From positions 248,001 through 312,000 of the forward strand of contig CAVXGZ010000004.1 in assembly GCA_963761325.1 (NCBI GenBank): 64,000 nucleotides of DNA, given 5' to 3'. Under the pieces are notes generated by a model. It saw nothing but the letters and a program-made list of their open reading frames with translations. It searched no databases and had not been told where the DNA came from. This stretch comes from Streptantibioticus_C sp963761325 (GTDB lineage: Bacteria; Actinomycetota; Actinomycetes; Streptomycetales; Streptomycetaceae). Position 1 is the stretch's first letter. The number at the start of each line of letters is the position of its first letter. Shown in pieces: positions 47,796 through 57,212 of the stretch. A program made the translations under genes and the position numbers.

Positions 47796-48656
47796 TTATC
47801 GATTCTCAGCGTCCTCCTCGGCCTTGTCGACACCACCGACTCGGGTGGCACCGAACAGCAGGCGGGCGGGATCGGTCAGTTGCTCACGGGCCCGGGCGGC
47901 GGCGGCTTGCCTGGTCGTGTTGTCCGCGTCGGCGTGAACCACGGCCTCGGCGTCAGCCGCCTCCACCACGCGATTCGCGTCCGGACGACCGTACCCCTCG
48001 TAAGCTCCCGGGATGTTCAGGGCGAACCTTCTCAGCAACGCCCAGGCGGGCAGGGTCGGTTGATGACCGGCCCCTTCGATCCGCGCAACCTGCAGGCCGA
48101 CGCGTCTGGCGTGCGTCAGAAAGTCGACCCGGGGGCCGAGCGGTCCGGAGATCCGTTGCTCCAGCGGCCAGGTCGACACCGCGAGCAGCCCCCGGACAGG
48201 GGTGAACCGGTCGTGGGTGAGCGCGGGGCAAATGTAGTAGGGGCGCGCGAACGGCTGCGCCGCGAAGGAGCGTTCCTCATCCCGCCGCAGTGAACCCAGC
48301 CGGGCGGTGGCCACGGGCTCCGACAGGAACGCGGCGTGGGTGGCGGCGATCAGTTTGGGGCCCGCCGGGGCGTCGAGAATGGTCAGGGCCTGGTGCGCCT
48401 GCTCTCGGATCGGGACGGAAGCCGATGTTGGTGGCGCACCCCCAATCAGCGGGGGGCCGGGCTCTACGGCATGGGGTTCGTCCGTCCCGCCGAGTTCCTC
48501 ACTCTCGTCCATGACCCGGGCGTACTCCGCCAGGACCACGCGAAGTTCGCCCCGCAGGCGTTTCACCTGGTCTTTCTCACCGCGTCGGTTCGATTCGCTG
48601 ATGGCGGTGCGGTACTCCACCATCCGCGCTTCCAGCTCTTCCAACGATGCGGCCAT
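47796..48656 (-). CDS. Coiled-coil protein, first gene of Cas4-like operon
   Basis: The 286-aa protein starts MAASLEELEARMVEYRTAIS, and its first 55 residues form a strong coiled coil. A Pro-rich linker (residues 55-80) leads to a globular domain with FLSEPVATARLGSLRRDEER, FARPYYICPALTHDRFTPVR and LQVARIEGAGHQPTLP. No known motif was found. It lies 115 bp upstream of the Cas4-like gene on the same strand, so operon membership is likely but looser than for the other three. It is divergent from the DUF6119-like gene, with 251 bp between. Confidence 0.7.
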   Translation of the reverse strand: MAASLEELEARMVEYRTAISESNRRGEKDQVKRLRGELRVVLAEYARVMDESEELGGTDEPHAVEPGPPLIGGAPPTSASVPIREQAHQALTILDAPAGPKLIAATHAAFLSEPVATARLGSLRRDEERSFAAQPFARPYYICPALTHDRFTPVRGLLAVSTWPLEQRISGPLGPRVDFLTHARRVGLQVARIEGAGHQPTLPAWALLRRFALNIPGAYEGYGRPDANRVVEAADAEAVVHADADNTTRQAAAARAREQLTDPARLLFGATRVGGVDKAEEDAENR

Positions 48657-48907
48657 GACCGCAGACTACCGCCATCCCAATCGATGCTTCAAGATCCCAG
48701 AACTTCCAATAATTTGCGTTAAATCTCGGGAAGTGGTTCCCTGGGTACATCGGCTGCTCCGGCAGGCCTCCTACAGGGGGCCCGAGCACCCGTCATTGCT
48801 CACCCCTGGTCCCAGTGCGCGCGGTCCCCTGGCCGTCGCCCCCGGCGCCGAGTTGTCGGCGCACGACCCGCATGTCGGCACCGCTTTCCCGCTGGAGCAG
48901 CACAGCC

Positions 48908-50614
48908 ATGTCCCGATCGGTTCCTGAACCCGTTCCTCCTTCCACGTCCACGTTCAACCGGACCCTCTACCGCCTGATCGGTGTCGAGCCCACCGTCGAG
49001 GCCATGCTGGACTGCGTCCCCGCGGAGAAGCTCGATGAGATGGGCGCCGAACTGCGCCTGCTCGACAACTTCGGCGTCCCCGCCCTCGCCCTGCGCGGCA
49101 GCTTCAGCAAGGCCGAGTCCGACTGGTGCGCCGGCTTCTCGCGCCTCACCGGCTGGATGGTGCGCGAGCCGTCGCGTCGCGGGGCGGCGCTCATCATCTT
49201 CGCGGTCGACGGCGAGGTGTACGTCCTCGCCTTCGGGGACGGCTTCCGGCTGATCCCCGCGATGTACAAGGACCGGCGGTTCGGCCTGCGGTTCGTGGTC
49301 CGCAGCGTCGACCCCGACGACATCCGGGCGGCCGTCGCCCGCACGCCCGGCCAGGGGCGTACCGACATCTCGATGCTGCCGAGCGGCGCGCCCATCGGCC
49401 GGCTCGGCCTGGACACGTACACCAAGCTCGTGGACAAGCTCACCGGGCGCCTGAACCGGCCCGAGCTCACGGTCGAGCAGAGCGGCGCCGGGCGGGTGCG
49501 CAGCGCCGAGGGCGGCAGCGGGCTGCGGCTGCCGTACGGCGCCGACCCGGCCACGCTGATCAGCGACATCCGCACCATCGCCAGGGTCTCCAGGGAGGAA
49601 CTCCCGGTCCCGGAGCTGGAGTTCGTCGAATCCGTGGTGCCGGTCGACGACCGGGAGACCATCTCGGCCCTCAATCTCGAACTCGACCACGCGCTCGGCA
49701 CCCTCGGCGGGGTCCGCGCGACGGCGACCGTGCCCACCGACTGTCTGGAGGACTTCGGACAGGTCCGCGCCTTCGGCATCCGGTTCGGCCCCGGCGAGGA
49801 CCAGCACATCAGCGACGACTTCGACCTCGACTACGTCCTCGGCCGGCTGCGGTTCCACCGTCCCGGCCGCCGGTTCCCGGCCCTGGAGGAAGGCCAGGTG
49901 ATCCTTTACTCGGACAGCCGGGCGCGGTCGGGAGACGTCATCCGTACCGACCCGCTGGCGCTGTGGGTCGAGGCCGACCTGCTGCTGGCGGACGGGCGCC
50001 GCTTCGTCCTCCTGGACGCTCGGTGGCACGAGTTCGACCAGGCGTACCTGGAGGGGCTGGCCCTCACCACGCGCCGCCTCATCACGGCCACGCCCTCCGT
50101 TGACCTGCCGCCGTGGCGGGACGGCGTGGACGAGCGGACGTACAACGACGATGTCCAGCGCGACTGCCCCGGATTCGTCTGCCTCGACCGGAAGAACGTC
50201 CGGACCCCGCTGCACCGGAAGAACGGCGTGGAGGTGTGCGACCTCCTCGCGCCGGACGACACTCTGGTGATGGTCAAGCGGGCGAGCGGCTCGGACGCGC
50301 TCAGCCACCTGTTCAGCCAGGGCGTCGTAGCCGTGGACGCCCTGCTGAACCAGCCCGACGCGCGGGCCGGGTTCGCCGCCAAGGTCGAAGAGCTGGGCGG
50401 GGGGCGGCGCCTGCCCGACAAGTTCCTCCCCCGCCGGGTGGTCTTCGCGATCCTCCTGAAGGGGCACGACCGCCTCACCGTCGACACCCTCTACCCGTTC
50501 GCCCAGGTCGCACTCGCCCACGCGGCGCGCACGCTCCGGTCGTACGGAGTGGAAGTGGAGGTCGTCGGCATCCCGTCGGAGCGGGATGCGGAGGCGGGGC
50601 AGCAGGCGGCGTGA
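48908..50614 (+). CDS. DUF6119 / TIGR04141-like sporadically distributed protein
   Basis: The 568-aa protein starts MSRSVPEPVPPSTSTFNRTL. Its layout (N-terminal strand-rich fold; ALIIFAVDGEVYVLAFGDGF; FGLRFVVRSVDPDDIRA; LDYVLGRLRFH; WHEFDQAYLEGL; C-terminal RRVVFAILLKGHD) resembles the TIGR04141/DUF6119 family, which occurs patchily and often near restriction or mobile genes. No nuclease motif is clear. A hairpin terminator closes the gene. It begins 251 bp from the divergent coiled-coil gene. Family assignment is by memory of pattern and moderately sure. Confidence 0.7.
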   Translation: MSRSVPEPVPPSTSTFNRTLYRLIGVEPTVEAMLDCVPAEKLDEMGAELRLLDNFGVPALALRGSFSKAESDWCAGFSRLTGWMVREPSRRGAALIIFAVDGEVYVLAFGDGFRLIPAMYKDRRFGLRFVVRSVDPDDIRAAVARTPGQGRTDISMLPSGAPIGRLGLDTYTKLVDKLTGRLNRPELTVEQSGAGRVRSAEGGSGLRLPYGADPATLISDIRTIARVSREELPVPELEFVESVVPVDDRETISALNLELDHALGTLGGVRATATVPTDCLEDFGQVRAFGIRFGPGEDQHISDDFDLDYVLGRLRFHRPGRRFPALEEGQVILYSDSRARSGDVIRTDPLALWVEADLLLADGRRFVLLDARWHEFDQAYLEGLALTTRRLITATPSVDLPPWRDGVDERTYNDDVQRDCPGFVCLDRKNVRTPLHRKNGVEVCDLLAPDDTLVMVKRASGSDALSHLFSQGVVAVDALLNQPDARAGFAAKVEELGGGRRLPDKFLPRRVVFAILLKGHDRLTVDTLYPFAQVALAHAARTLRSYGVEVEVVGIPSERDAEAGQQAA

Positions 50615-50620
50615 CGCGGG

Positions 50621-50654
50621 CGGGGTGTGTCCGGATCGAACCGGACACACCCCG
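50621..50654. terminator. Hairpin terminator after DUF6119-like gene
   Basis: A perfect 14-bp stem (CGGGGTGTGTCCGG, loop ATCGAA) begins 7 bp after the stop at 50614. Confidence 0.88.
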
Positions 50655-50730
50655 GACTGACCTCAACCTGTGGACTGCCGGCGAACGACGGAGCGTCGTT
50701 TCGGGCACGTGGATCAGGCCCGATGAGCAG

Positions 50731-51110
50731 ATGCGGGGCCGTCCTTCCTCGCGGCGGAAAGTCCCCATCAACGGGCCGGACTTCACACTGGCCGAGGCCG
50801 CTCTAGGCTTCACCGTTCCTCCGGTGCAGGGCGGGCTGTACCGCCAAATCGCCAATGGGGGCTTCAGACTGGACTACCTCTTGCTCCCTCTGACCGGTCA
50901 GGGGCGGATTGCAGCGCCGAGTACAGCCCGCTCAGCACGACCGCCTCTGACTACTGGCCCCACGGCCTACTCCGGATCGGCTGCGGCATGTACGCCGCCG
51001 TCGACCGCCTCCGCCCTGAGACTCCCGTCCTCCTCGTCGAGCCGACGCCGTTCCCAGCAACTGGGCCAACACCTGGTCCCGGGACTCGCCCTCTCCCGCC
51101 CCGTGGCTAG
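50731..51110 (+). pseudogene. Decayed SMI1/KNR4 (SUKH)-like gene
   Basis: One frame reads FTLAEAALGFTVPPVQGGLY and RQIANGGFRLDYLLLPL, the typical SMI1/KNR4 start (AE..LG..LP..y..lY...NGGF). Near 50905-50915 the frame shifts and continues YSPLSTTASDYWPHGLLRIG then CGMYAAVDRLRPETPVLLVE, the typical SUKH C-terminus (WP..LL.I..wGCgm...vD...PVLL.E). The copy is therefore a broken SUKH-family gene, often an immunity protein to nuclease toxins or part of defence regions. It ends at TAG 51108. The rest of the stretch to 51413 shows no gene. Confidence 0.7.
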
Positions 51111-51413
51111 CCTCCTGGTTGGACGGCACCGGCTGGTAGGAAGAGGACGTCATGATGGCCGAGGATGCTCAAGAACTCGTTCCCTGGCCCGAAGCCGCCT
51201 GGTGCCTCTCCGAAGTTGGCTGACAAGTTCGACCGTGTCGTCCGGCCGGGGCGCGGTCCTCTGTCCCTGGGTGACATGCACGTCGGCCCAGGGCGGCTCC
51301 ACATCCTCGTTCGGTCGGTAATCGTCACAGCCCACAGCGGCGTGACGATTCACGTCACGCCGGATGTCTGACATCGATCCCAAAGACGTGTGGAAGCCGG
51401 CACTCGGGCTTCA

Positions 51414-52301
51414 TCAACACCCTACGAAGCTGGGAGCCCACACAAGTAGGATCCCGCTTACCTCCGCGAGCGAGAACCACCTCGAGTCAGCCGGCTGTTT
51501 CTCCAAAACCAGTACAGGCCGTATCCGACCGCAGGTCCTTGCCCGTTGGAGCTGATGGGCGTAGTCAAGAACCTGCCCGATCCCCAGACGGATCTGCTGG
51601 TCCTCGCTCGCCCCGGTCAAGCTCTTAACCTCGGCAATGAACACGTCATCCCCGCGTGACCATCCTGCGTCGAACCGAGGAGCATTGCGCGCGTGTCCCC
51701 GGAGCTGGACATGCTGGCCAGCTAGGTGCTCTATGAGCGCCGAGATGGTCGATTCATGCGCCTCCGTGCCCTTATCGAGTCGCGCAAGGTCGAGCGTCAG
51801 TGCGCCAGGTTTATGGATGGCTGACCTGTGTCGCTGAAGCGGACCTCCCAAGATCCCGTCCCCAGTCTGAGAAAGAACGAGAAGGCGGTCTTCGCTCCCC
51901 ACCGCCCGTTGCAATTCTCGGCACCGGGCGGGGTATCCGCCGATCAAGTCCGCAAAGCCCTCTCCGTCCACGACACATACGTGGTATCCGCGGTCTCGCT
52001 CCCATACGGCTCGCACAAGCTTCTTGCTGTACTCCCTGTGCATGTCGGTCACAGCCTGGCTGGCCAGATCGCCATGGACGAAGACCGTGACCTTGCGGGA
52101 GAAGTCCCGCTTCCAGCTCGCACCGAGGTCCTGAGCAATCCTCTCGCAGCGATCTCGGATCGTCCATTCGCCATCTATGAGTACTTTGCCCGTAATACAC
52201 ACGGTCTGCCCGCTGAGTGAGCGTACCCAGCCGTCGCAAGGTTTGCCGTTCACAAGCGCCCCACTGTCCCCATTCGTATCCTTCCGCAGCGCAGCATCCA
52301 A
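51414..52301 (-). CDS. BRCT domain fused to PD-(D/E)XK nuclease-like domain
   Basis: The 295-aa protein has a BRCT-like N-terminus (SLSGQTVCITGKVLIDGEWT, IAQDLGASWKRDFSRKVTVF, KLVRAVWERDRGYHVCVVDG; residues 28-112), then a restriction-endonuclease-like domain with RFDAGWSRGDDVFIAEVKSL (D211, E224-V-K226) and QVLDYAHQL (QxxxY, 243-247). This is a full PD-(D/E)XK set. The start is uncertain: TTG 52301 is the longest frame but has poor spacing to AGGAG; GTG 52253 is a plausible alternative. The gene is divergent from the GmrSD-type gene by 136 bp, which suggests one system. Confidence 0.75.
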   Translation of the reverse strand: MDAALRKDTNGDSGALVNGKPCDGWVRSLSGQTVCITGKVLIDGEWTIRDRCERIAQDLGASWKRDFSRKVTVFVHGDLASQAVTDMHREYSKKLVRAVWERDRGYHVCVVDGEGFADLIGGYPARCRELQRAVGSEDRLLVLSQTGDGILGGPLQRHRSAIHKPGALTLDLARLDKGTEAHESTISALIEHLAGQHVQLRGHARNAPRFDAGWSRGDDVFIAEVKSLTGASEDQQIRLGIGQVLDYAHQLQRARTCGRIRPVLVLEKQPADSRWFSLAEVSGILLVWAPSFVGC

Positions 52302-52437
52302 CTCTCCTCAGCCTCGGGCCAGTGACGCCTCGGTCGCCTGTTCGACACAAATGGCAGATCGTCGAAACCCCCCACGCCAGACAGCACCGTGACATTACGC
52401 TGCAACGACCGTTCACATGCCGAGAATTGGAGAGTCG

Positions 52438-54300
52438 ATGCAGGCGGGCGACGTCAAGCTGGGGAAGGTCTTCGCAAACGATCACCAAAGCGTGATCCCA
52501 ATCTTCCAACGGCCCTACGTCTGGGATCAGGAAGAAAACTGGGAACCTCTGTGGGCAGACGTCAGGACGGCTGCGGAGGAAGTCGAGGCGGAGGCGCAAC
52601 AGCAAGGCGGCGGTGAACAGCCGAAGCCACGCACATACTTCCTGGGCGCAGTGGTTGTGCAAGCGCGGTATCGGCCGCCTCGGCGTCTCGGGTCGTCTCA
52701 CATCATCGACGGCCAGCAACGCATGACCACGCTGCAGGTGCTCTTCGCCGCCGCCCAAGCCGTCGCCCACCAGATCGCCGCCGACAGCGTTGTAGGGCGC
52801 TTCACCAGCCTGCTGGAGAACCGACCGGAGACGGTGCACGAAGCGTTCCCAGATGACCGTTATAAGGTCTGGCCGTTGCCTCAGGACCGCGAGTCATTCC
52901 TCTGGGCAGTGCGCCGGAGCGAAGACGACCGCGCCGCTTCCAACTCGGAGCACCGGTTGGCACGCGCGCGCGTCTGGTTCGAACAGGAAATCGGTGACTG
53001 GGCCAAGGCTGCGGGAAATCCCGCTCAGCGCCTCGATGATCTCTATTACACACTTCAAGAACGTATGCAGCTTGTCGAGATCGTCCTGGATGCGGGCGAC
53101 GACCCACAGGTGATCTTCGAGGCGCTGAACCATCGCGGGGTACGTCTGGATGCCGCTGACCTTGTGAAGAACCTGCTGTTTCAGACGGTTGACGCCGAAG
53201 GTGAGCACCATCTCTCAGAAGACCTTCTGATGGATGCCTGGTTGCCTCTCGATGCCGAGCCGTGGCGCGGCCAAGTCACCACTGGGCGCATCAGGCGTGC
53301 CCTAATCGACCTGCTCCTGGCTTACTGGCTGACCATCCATCAGCGGCAGGATGTACTGGTCGAGCACCTCTTCACTGACTTCAAAAAATGGCTTCCGGGA
53401 AGCGGCCTGCACGCCTCGCAGGTCATCCGGGACATCAGGCACTACGCCGACACGTATCAGCGTCTGCTGGACCTGCCGCTCACGAATCCCACTGGCCGGC
53501 TACTCGATCGCATGCAAACCATGACGTCGACGCCATGGCCCGTCCTGCTGTATCTGCATGGCACGGAGGAGGTACCGGAAGACCAAAAAGCCGTAGCCGC
53601 TCTTGCCATTGACTCCTTTCTCATGCGTCGGGCCGTATGTCTGATGACGACGAAGGACTACAATCGCCTGTTTGTCCAGGTGCTCTCTGACGCACGGGAG
53701 AGCGAGCCCAACCGGGCCGGTTTCGCCGTCGCACGGAGCCTGTGGAACCAAACCGCGGACGCTCGGTCGTGGCCGGACGATCAGACATTTCTCGATGCCC
53801 TCATCGCGCCCAACCTCTACCTCAGGTCCTACCGTGCGCGATTGAAAGCGCTGTTGGTCGGCCTGGAGAACCATCTCCGCACGCCGAAGACCGAACTCGC
53901 ACCGGTGCTTGGCAGTGCGGAGTCTGGATTGAACATCGAGCACATCCTGCCCCAGAAGTGGGAGACCCACTGGCCGCTGACGGACGGCGGAAGCGAGAAG
54001 AGCCTGGAGAACCGGAAAGAAGCTGTCCACCAGCTCGGCAATCTCACCCTCACAACCACGAAGCTCAATCCATCGTTGGGAAACAGAGAGTGGCTTCGAA
54101 AGAAGGGCGATCTACAAACCCACAGTCTTCTGCGGCTGACAACGTCCTCTGTGCTCTCCGTACCAGAGGGCCTTGAGAGCAACTGGACCACCGATGACTG
54201 GACCGCGTCCTGGGACGAGGACCGCATTCGACTACGCACCCTGTGGCTCGCCGGTCTTGCTCTCCGAGCCTGGCCCAGGCCCGAGACCCAAAAGAACTGA
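52438..54300 (+). CDS. GmrSD-type DUF262/DUF1524 nuclease
   Basis: The 620-aa protein starts MQAGDVKLGKVFANDHQSVI, behind GGAG. The DUF262 (GmrS-like) domain has FQRPYVWDQEENWEPLW and HIIDGQQRMTTLQ (DGQQR 91-95), then a helical middle and a DUF1524 HNH domain: NIEHILPQKWETHW and VHQLGNLTLTTTKLNPSLGN. This is the single-chain GmrSD/type IV restriction layout that cuts modified phage DNA in an NTP-dependent manner in known members. An upstream ATG at 52417 is an alternative. It is divergent from a BRCT-nuclease gene. Confidence 0.92.
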   Translation: MQAGDVKLGKVFANDHQSVIPIFQRPYVWDQEENWEPLWADVRTAAEEVEAEAQQQGGGEQPKPRTYFLGAVVVQARYRPPRRLGSSHIIDGQQRMTTLQVLFAAAQAVAHQIAADSVVGRFTSLLENRPETVHEAFPDDRYKVWPLPQDRESFLWAVRRSEDDRAASNSEHRLARARVWFEQEIGDWAKAAGNPAQRLDDLYYTLQERMQLVEIVLDAGDDPQVIFEALNHRGVRLDAADLVKNLLFQTVDAEGEHHLSEDLLMDAWLPLDAEPWRGQVTTGRIRRALIDLLLAYWLTIHQRQDVLVEHLFTDFKKWLPGSGLHASQVIRDIRHYADTYQRLLDLPLTNPTGRLLDRMQTMTSTPWPVLLYLHGTEEVPEDQKAVAALAIDSFLMRRAVCLMTTKDYNRLFVQVLSDARESEPNRAGFAVARSLWNQTADARSWPDDQTFLDALIAPNLYLRSYRARLKALLVGLENHLRTPKTELAPVLGSAESGLNIEHILPQKWETHWPLTDGGSEKSLENRKEAVHQLGNLTLTTTKLNPSLGNREWLRKKGDLQTHSLLRLTTSSVLSVPEGLESNWTTDDWTASWDEDRIRLRTLWLAGLALRAWPRPETQKN

Positions 54301-54614
54301 CCGACCGACGGGCTGTCGACCCTGCCGCGGTGGGGTGTTGACGCAGGTCTCAGCTCCCTTGCGTTGTTCGGGAGTCAGCTCGGCCTCGCCGGCCTGGGTG
54401 ATGAGGACTACTGAGCAGGGCAGTGACGAGGCACGAGTTGTCCAGGAGCATGTAGATGGCCGGAGATGAAGAACCTAGTGCCTGCGGCTCAGGCGGTCCC
54501 AGACGTTGAGCGTGTCGTCGTTGCAGCTAGTTTCGCCATAGTGCGAACACCGCGCACTAAGTGACGCTATGTTGCACGAGCGCAGGCACCATCGGCGACG
54601 AAAGGTCCACTGTC
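54301..54614. promoter_or_regulatory. Intergenic region with palindromic operator candidate
   Basis: No gene is visible in these 314 bp. A dyad TAGTGCG-N7-CGCACTA lies at 54539-54559, about 55 bp ahead of the small ORF. It is a good candidate site for the XRE protein encoded next. The rest shows no clear structure. Confidence 0.5.
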
Positions 54615-54833
54615 ATGTCTCGCCTCAACGTAGCCAACCTGACCCTCGCTGCCGCCCAGAACATCCAGACTGCAGACAAAGTCCGTCGTGACCCGGCCGT
54701 TGTCAAGGCAGCCAAGCAGTTCGCGGAAGACGGCGCCCGGGCTTTCCGCTCCGGTGGTGCGCTGGTACGTGAGGCTCAGTCCTCCTGGCGTCGCCACAGC
54801 CCGCTGGCCAAAAGGACCGGAACCGATGAATGA
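54615..54833 (+). CDS. Small protein coupled to XRE-membrane protein
   Basis: The 72-aa protein starts MSRLNVANLTLAAAQNIQTA and continues RRDPAVVKAAKQFAEDGARA. It is helical, with a basic C-terminus (SSWRRHSPLAKRTGTDE). It overlaps the next gene by 8 bp, so co-translation is expected. No known family. It could be an immunity or antitoxin partner, or a membrane-peptide regulator. Confidence 0.6.
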   Translation: MSRLNVANLTLAAAQNIQTADKVRRDPAVVKAAKQFAEDGARAFRSGGALVREAQSSWRRHSPLAKRTGTDE

Positions 54834-56049
54834 TTTCAGCGCAGAGGCGATGGGCCTCGTGATCCGCGAGCATCGCCAGGCCCGGAGACCCTCCATGACC
54901 CAGGAAGAGTTGGCTGAGCAGGCCGATTACGGAAAGGGCGGAGCGGTCTCGATCTCCCGGATCGAGCGCGGGCTCGTAAGCCCTGGGGAGCACCGTCTAG
55001 CCGCCATCGCCCTCGCATTCCACCTAACGCCCGCGCAACTCAAGCAGGAGGCGGAGGACCGAACCAGGTCTCTCGCTCATCAGCGGGGCCAGCGGCCAGT
55101 GAAGCTGCGCGACCAAGTCGCGGAGACAAAGAGACGCCACGCCGAGATCAACGAGAAGGCGGCCCAGCGGTCGAAGATCACCCAAGAACACGGGGAAGCC
55201 TTCAATTATGTCCATGATGCCGCCCGCGACGGATTTTTCCTGAGGTTCGTGCAGCTGGCCGAGAGCATCAGCGAGGCGCCCGAGCCAGAGAGGCCGGGTG
55301 AGGAGGAGATCGAGAGCACGGGCGAGATCCCTGCTGCGATACGTATCGAAGCCATGTCCGTCGGGATCGCCAACGCGATTCGCGGTGTTGCCGCTGGAGG
55401 TGCGGCCGGGGCGGCAGTCGGCGGCGCCGCGGCCTACGGTGCGTTCACTGCCGCCGCGTTGTTCGGGACCGCCTCCACTGGAACAGCTATTTCGACGCTG
55501 TCCGGGGTCGCCGCGACCAACGCGACTCTGGCCCTCCTGGGAGGAGGCACACTGGCTGCAGGCGGTGCTGGTATGGCGGGTGGAACTCTCCTGCTCACAG
55601 GCATGGTCGCCGCCCCGGCGGCGGCGCTGGCGGCCGCCGGGTTCTACGTCTTGCGGCAGCGCCGGAACAAGAAGGAGGAGGAGCGTCTCCGAACCGAGGT
55701 CGAGGCTGCGGAGGCGGCCCTGGATCAGTCACAGCAGGGCTTCGACGCGATGATCGACGTACTAGATCGCGCCACGGACATCATGAAATACGTCAGCGTT
55801 CACGGTACCCACGCCCTCGAGAAGTGGAGGGTAAGTCTGCCGCCGGAGCCCCGGGGCTGGGAATCGCTCGGGCATGAGGGGCAGGAACGGTACACGGAGT
55901 TCCTAACCGTGGCGGGATGCCTCCTCGCCGTAAGCAGCATCAACGTCAGTGCTCTCCTCACGGCAACGCCCGACGCTTTGCGCGAGATGGACAAGGCCAT
56001 CGACGAAACGCTGCGGTACGCGTACAAGACCATCAAGTCGATCGTCTGA
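54826..56049 (+). CDS. XRE HTH protein with Gly/Ala-rich membrane segment
   Basis: The 407-aa protein has an XRE helix-turn-helix (VIREHRQARRPSMTQEELAE, then GAVSISRIERGLVSPGEHRL; about 10-60), a charged coiled segment (75-125), and a long Gly/Ala-rich hydrophobic stretch (about 180-268: GVAAGGAAGAAVGGAAAYGA ... TLLLTGMVAAPAAALAAAGF) with GxxxG repeats like glycine-zipper membrane proteins. A coiled coil (RNKKEEERLRTEVEAAEAAL) and a helical C-terminus follow. A DNA-binding sensor joined to a pore-like segment is unusual. The IS630-like element lies directly downstream. Confidence 0.75.
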   Translation: MNDFSAEAMGLVIREHRQARRPSMTQEELAEQADYGKGGAVSISRIERGLVSPGEHRLAAIALAFHLTPAQLKQEAEDRTRSLAHQRGQRPVKLRDQVAETKRRHAEINEKAAQRSKITQEHGEAFNYVHDAARDGFFLRFVQLAESISEAPEPERPGEEEIESTGEIPAAIRIEAMSVGIANAIRGVAAGGAAGAAVGGAAAYGAFTAAALFGTASTGTAISTLSGVAATNATLALLGGGTLAAGGAGMAGGTLLLTGMVAAPAAALAAAGFYVLRQRRNKKEEERLRTEVEAAEAALDQSQQGFDAMIDVLDRATDIMKYVSVHGTHALEKWRVSLPPEPRGWESLGHEGQERYTEFLTVAGCLLAVSSINVSALLTATPDALREMDKAIDETLRYAYKTIKSIV

Positions 56050-56083
56050 GTCCTGAAGTCGTTGCCACACCCAGACCTAACTA

Positions 56084-57212
56084 GTGTCCTGAGTCGTTAG
56101 TTCGCTCGCGGTTGTAGAGTGGGGCGGTGCCTGGTCCGAAGCCGTTGCCGCTGGAGCTGTCCGATCACGAACGCCGGGTGCTGCGGGGCTGGTTGCGCAA
56201 GCAGACCGCCTCTCAGGCGCTGGTGTTGCGGTCGAGGATCGTGCTGGCGTGCGCGGAGGGCCTGTCGAACGCGCGGGTCGCGGAGGATCTGGGTGTCTCG
56301 CGGGAGACGGTGCGTAAGTGGCGGTCCCGGTTCGCCGCGGACCGGCTGGAGGGCCTGGTGGACCGGCCGCGTTCGGGGGCGCCGCGGAAGATCACGGACG
56401 AGCAGGTCGAAGCCCTGGTCGCCAGAACGCTCGGTCAGACGCCGGCGACAGGTGATTCGCACTGGTCGACGCGCTCGATGGCCCAGGCGGCCGGCATGTC
56501 GCAGTCGGCCGTCTCGCGGATCTGGCGGGCGTTCGGCCTCAAGCCGCACATCGTGGAGACCTGGAAGCTGTCGACCGACCCGCAGTTCGTGACCAAGGTC
56601 CGCGACGTGGTGGGCATCTACCTGTCGCCGCCGGAGAACGCCCTGGTCCTGGCGGTGGACGAGAAGTCGCAGATACAGGCCCTGGACCGGACCCAGCCCG
56701 TGCTGCCGATGTCGCCGACCGTGCCGGCGAAGATGACCCACGACTACGTCCGGCACGGCACGACCAGCCTGTTCGCCGCCCTGGACATCGCCTCCGGGTC
56801 GGTCATCGCCCAGCACTACCGCCGCCACCGCCACCAGGAGTTCCTCCGCTTCCTGAAGGTCATCGACGCCGCCGTCCCCCAACACCTCGAACTCCACCTG
56901 GTCCTGGACAACTACGCCACCCACAAGACCGAGCCGGTCAAGAAGTGGCTGCTGCGGCACCCCCGCTTCCACCTGCACTTCACTCCCACCTCGGCATCCT
57001 GGCTCAACCTCGTCGAACGCTGGTTCGCCGAACTGACCTGCCGCAAACTCCGCCGCTCGGCCCACCGCAGCGTCATCGAACTCGAACGGGACATCCGCAG
57101 CTGGATCAACGAGTGGAACAAGAACCCCAAGCCGTTCATCTGGACGAAGACCGCCGACGACATCCTCGACACCCTCGCCGCATACTGCACACGAATTAAC
57201 GACTCAGGACAC
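56084..57212 (+). mobile_element. IS630-family insertion sequence
   Basis: Terminal inverted repeats start GTGTCCTGAGTCGTTA and end with the complement, flanked by TA on each side (56082-56083 and 57213-57214), the IS630 target duplication. The transposase frame is intact. It lies about 200 bp inside the right att core. Confidence 0.92.

Noticed and set aside
43666..48656. CRISPR-Cas or AddAB locus
   Set aside because: No repeat array, Cas1/Cas2 or AddA-size helicase-nuclease is present; only the four-Cys nuclease-like fold is similar.
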